64,000 nucleotides of DNA from the NCBI GenBank assembly GCA_903927465.1, contig CAIYMY010000194.1, forward strand, positions 23,793-87,792, read 5' to 3'. The notes below the pieces were generated by a model. That model was given only the letters and a program-made list of their open reading frames with translations, was not told where the DNA came from and searched no databases. The stretch comes from an uncultured Rhodospirillales bacterium (GTDB lineage: Bacteria > Pseudomonadota > Alphaproteobacteria > Acetobacterales > Acetobacteraceae). Within the stretch, counting starts at the first letter, position 1. Each line of letters begins with the position of its first letter. Shown piece by piece: positions 61,134 to 64,000 of the stretch. The translations under genes were made by a program, and so were the position numbers.

Positions 61134-61241
61134 CTAGAGCAGATCGCGTTCAGATGAAATCATCTGAACGCGGGAAGATGCTCGAAAAACAACAACTTAG
61201 AGCGGGTTGCGTGAACCCATGTGAAAGCAACATGCTCTAAG
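61134..61241. repeat. Intergenic composite inverted-repeat element
   Basis: Perfect arms CGCGTTCAGATGA-aa-TCATCTGAACGCG (61145-61172), followed by CTTAGAGC...GCTCTAAG (61196-61241) enclosing GTTGC...GCAAC. Confidence 0.8.
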
Positions 61242-61354
61242 CGAAACACGGAATGGCGGCCTTCGGGTCGCCATTTTCGTCTTTGGGTCGTGCCCGCTGG
61301 TCGCGCGCGCGCTTCTGCGCCATGATCGCCTTAGAAGCTGCGTGAGAAGGCGCC

Positions 61355-61759
61355 ATGGAAATCAATAATCCCGACATCCTCGCGGAAGTCCGCGCGGTGT
61401 TTGACAGGTACGAAGCCGCCATCGCTGCCAATGACAGCGCGGTGCTGGATAGCAGCTTCTGGGAAGATCCGCGCGTGGTGCGTTATGGCATCACGGAACT
61501 GCTTTATGGCATCGAAGCCATCCGCGCCTTTCGCGCCAGCGTGAAATCCTATGCGCCGCGCGCGCAGAAGAAGATCACTATCACCACCTTCGGGCGTGAT
61601 TTCGCCACCACCAATCTGGAATTCCAACGCCTGGATAGCGGCCTGATCGGGCGCGAGACCAAGATCATGGCCCGCATTCCAGGCCAGGGCTGGCGCGTTG
61701 TCTCGGCCCATGTCTCACTAATGGCGCAAATCGATCCAGGCCGTGTCGCGAAAGGCTAA
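61355..61759 (+). CDS. AtzH/HpxZ-like small protein (SnoaL-like fold)
   Basis: MEINNPDILAEVRAVFDRYEAAIAANDSAVLDSSFWEDPRVVRYGITELLYGIEAIRAFRAS...QGWRVVSAHVSLM. Confidence 0.84.
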   Translation: MEINNPDILAEVRAVFDRYEAAIAANDSAVLDSSFWEDPRVVRYGITELLYGIEAIRAFRASVKSYAPRAQKKITITTFGRDFATTNLEFQRLDSGLIGRETKIMARIPGQGWRVVSAHVSLMAQIDPGRVAKG

Positions 61760-61763
61760 TGCC

Positions 61764-62414
61764 ATGAGCAAAACTGTTGAATGCTTCTACACGCTCTCCT
61801 CCCCCTGGATGTATCTGGGCGGAAAGCAATTATCCGACATCATCAAGCGCCATGGTGCGACGCTGGTGCTGCGCCCCTATGATTTTCGCCTGGTGGTGCC
61901 GCATGCGGGCGGCATTGCGCTCCGCACCCGCCCAGAACCGCGCCAGGATTACCACGCGCTGGAACTGGACCGTTGGGCGCTGCATCTTGGCATGCCCATC
62001 AAGTTGAAGCCCAAGCATTATCCGCCATCAGATCAGCGCCCAGCCGGGCATATGGTCATGGCGGCGGCAGCGCGCGGCATGGATGCCATGCGGCTTTCCC
62101 ATGCCCTGCTGACCGCACTTTGGCTGGAAGACCGCGACATTGCCGACCCGCACATTCGCGTGGCCATCGCCGAAGAACAGGGCATGCCGGGCGAAAGCCT
62201 GCACCGTGAAGAAGAAAGTGCGAGCATCCAGGCGGAGTTTGACCGCAACAATCACGACGCCATCGCCCGCGGTGTCTTCGGCGCGCCTACTTATGTATGC
62301 GACGAGCTATTCCTTTGGGGCCAAGACCGCCTGTTCTTCCTCGACAAGTATTTGGGCGGCCAGCCTGTGCAATCTGGCACCGTCAAGACCATCGCCAAAA
62401 CCCGGGCGCGCTGA
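61764..62414 (+). CDS. 2-hydroxychromene-2-carboxylate isomerase / DsbA-like family protein
   Basis: MSKTVECFYTLSSPWMYLGGKQLSDIIKRHGATLVLRPYDF...DAIARGVFGAPTYVCDELFLWGQDRLFFLDKYL. Confidence 0.87.
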   Translation: MSKTVECFYTLSSPWMYLGGKQLSDIIKRHGATLVLRPYDFRLVVPHAGGIALRTRPEPRQDYHALELDRWALHLGMPIKLKPKHYPPSDQRPAGHMVMAAAARGMDAMRLSHALLTALWLEDRDIADPHIRVAIAEEQGMPGESLHREEESASIQAEFDRNNHDAIARGVFGAPTYVCDELFLWGQDRLFFLDKYLGGQPVQSGTVKTIAKTRAR

Positions 62415-62416
62415 GC

Positions 62417-63691
62417 ATGGCGGCTCGCCACGTCGTCATCATCGGTGCCGGCGCTGTCGGCGCGGCCTCGGCACTCGCGGCACTGAAGCAAGGCTACCGC
62501 GTCACCATTCTGGACCCCGCTGAGCCGGGCGGGGAACAGGCGGCATCCTATGGCAATGGCTGCTGGCTCAGCCCCATGTCGGTGATCCCGCCCGCGGTGC
62601 CAGGCATTTGGAAGAAGCTGCCGAAATTCCTCGCGGACCCGCTGGGGCCGCTCGCCATTCGCTGGGGCTATCTGCCCAAGGTGGCGCCCTGGCTGATCCG
62701 CTATCTCGCTTCCGGTTGGCGGTGGGAAGATGTGGCGAAGACCGCCCATGCGCTCCGCCCACTGGTGCTGGATGCGCCCCGGCTGCATCAGGCGCTGGCG
62801 GAACAGGCCGGGGTTGGTCATCTGATCGAAAGGCGGGGGCTGATGTATATCTACCCGTCCCGCACCGATTTTGAGGCTGAGCGCAAAGCCTGGGAAATCC
62901 GCCACCAGGTCGGCGTGCGCTGGATTGAGCTTGACGCGGATGAGCTTCGCCAACGCGAACCCGATCTGGACCGCCGCTACGGCTTCGCGGTTTTCGTGGA
63001 TGAGGGTGGGCATTGCACCGACCCCGGCGCCTATGTCGCGGCGTTGATAGCGCTAGCCCAAGCCGAGGGTGCGAAGCTGCACCGCGATTACGCCACCGGC
63101 TTTCGCATTGAAGCTGGCCGGCTATGCGCCGTGACGACAGGGCAGGGGGAGGTCACCTGCGATGCCGCCGTAATTGCCGCCGGGGTGCATTCCAAGCCGC
63201 TGGCGCGGGCTGCCGGGGATGATGTGCCACTCGAGAGCGAACGCGGCTATCACGCTGAAATCAGCGCGCCTGAAGTGGCACCGCGCTATGGGCTGATGCC
63301 ATCCGATGGCAAAATGTCCATCATGCGTACTGCGCGCGGCTTGCGTTGTGCGGGCCAGGTGGAGATTGCAGGCATTGACGCTGCCCCCAATTGGCAGCGC
63401 GCGGAAATTCTGAAAAACCATCTGCTGAGCTGCTTTCCGGGCCTGCCCAAGGATATTGCGGCGGACCGGATCAAATTCTGGCTGGGGCATCGGCCTTCGA
63501 TGCCGGATGGCATGCCCTGCCTTGGCACGTCTCGCGCGACGCCGGATGTGATACATGCCTTTGGTCATGGCCATACCGGCCTTGTCGCCGCTGCCCGGAC
63601 GGGTGAGGTCGTGGCGGCGCTTCTGGCCGGCCGCGCGCCGCCTATCCCTATCGCCGCCTTCGACTCGCGGCGTTTCAAGGCATTTTTTTAG
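62417..63691 (+). CDS. FAD-dependent oxidoreductase, D-amino-acid dehydrogenase (DadA)-like
   Basis: MAARHVVIIGAGAVGAASALAALKQGYRVTILDPAEPGGEQAASYGNGCWLSP...WLGHRPSMPDGMPCLGTSRATPDVIHAFGHGHTGLVAAARTG. Confidence 0.9.
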   Translation: MAARHVVIIGAGAVGAASALAALKQGYRVTILDPAEPGGEQAASYGNGCWLSPMSVIPPAVPGIWKKLPKFLADPLGPLAIRWGYLPKVAPWLIRYLASGWRWEDVAKTAHALRPLVLDAPRLHQALAEQAGVGHLIERRGLMYIYPSRTDFEAERKAWEIRHQVGVRWIELDADELRQREPDLDRRYGFAVFVDEGGHCTDPGAYVAALIALAQAEGAKLHRDYATGFRIEAGRLCAVTTGQGEVTCDAAVIAAGVHSKPLARAAGDDVPLESERGYHAEISAPEVAPRYGLMPSDGKMSIMRTARGLRCAGQVEIAGIDAAPNWQRAEILKNHLLSCFPGLPKDIAADRIKFWLGHRPSMPDGMPCLGTSRATPDVIHAFGHGHTGLVAAARTGEVVAALLAGRAPPIPIAAFDSRRFKAFF

Positions 63692-63793
63692 CTTTTGCTG
63701 CGGCGTACTTAAGATTTTTCTCGCTTTTCTGGAAACGAAGTGTCATGGTGCCAATTAGCGGCGTTGCATCCCGCGCGCTGCGGTCATTTTTGT

Positions 63794-64000
63794 GTGGATA
63801 GTAAAAAAGTGTTTCCTGAAAACGAGCACCAGGATAGCACCGGGCCGATCGAGGCCGAGGTGAAGTGGTATAACTCCCGTAAAGGCTTCGGCTTCGTACT
63901 GGGACCAGATGGGCAGGATGTGTTTTTTCACGCCTCTGCCCTGACAGAATCAGGCATTGAGCCGCCAGATACCGGCGATAAGCTGGTCTGCGAAATGGGT
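63794..64000 (+). CDS. Cold-shock-domain protein (truncated by right window edge)
   Basis: In-frame translation ...GPIEAEVKWYNSRKGFGFVLGPDGQDVFFHASALTESGIEPPDTGDKLVCEMG, with RNP1-like KGFGFV and RNP2-like VFFHAS. GTG starts at 63794 or 63809. Confidence 0.87.
   Translation, partial: MDSKKVFPENEHQDSTGPIEAEVKWYNSRKGFGFVLGPDGQDVFFHASALTESGIEPPDTGDKLVCEMG

Overview
GC-rich bacterial chromosomal window, gene-dense. Its family content suggests an Alphaproteobacterium, probably Acetobacteraceae-like; this is inference, as no marker gene was searched. Layout: (i) 0-10.3 kb, a catabolic cluster with TauD-like dioxygenase, DadA-like oxidase, four SDRs, Fe-ADH/maleylacetate reductase, enoyl-CoA hydratase and an HcnC/A/B-like oxidase trio. 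(ii) 10.3-25.4 kb, housekeeping and metabolic genes: L,D-transpeptidase, galE, monomeric icd, Bug SBP, GNAT/CopD-like/ParA, nnr, malonyl-CoA decarboxylase, PDH-E1/transketolase-like protein, tRNA-Leu(TAG), trigger factor. (iii) 25.5-31.5 kb, a complete branched-chain amino-acid-type ABC transporter with two tandem SBPs. (iv) 31.7-37.8 kb, a peptide ABC operon plus a phosphatase, with two apparent 1-nt homopolymer frameshifts. (v) 37.8-38.5 kb, an AT-rich orphan gene. (vi) 38.5-47.4 kb, mixed metabolism plus an xpaC/telA pair. (vii) 48.2-57.1 kb, a second peptide ABC locus with three consecutive SBPs. (viii) 57.2-63.7 kb, form II CO-dehydrogenase-like S-L-M genes and accessory enzymes. (ix) a cold-shock-domain protein running off the right edge. 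The most unusual object is the trigger factor: its FKBP/PPIase domain appears to be split by an in-frame insert of about 180 aa that resembles the beta-sandwich/carbohydrate-binding-like modules seen in phage tail-associated proteins. No CRISPR array, rRNA, transposase or prophage was recognised. All family calls come from reading the translated sequence; no database search was run.
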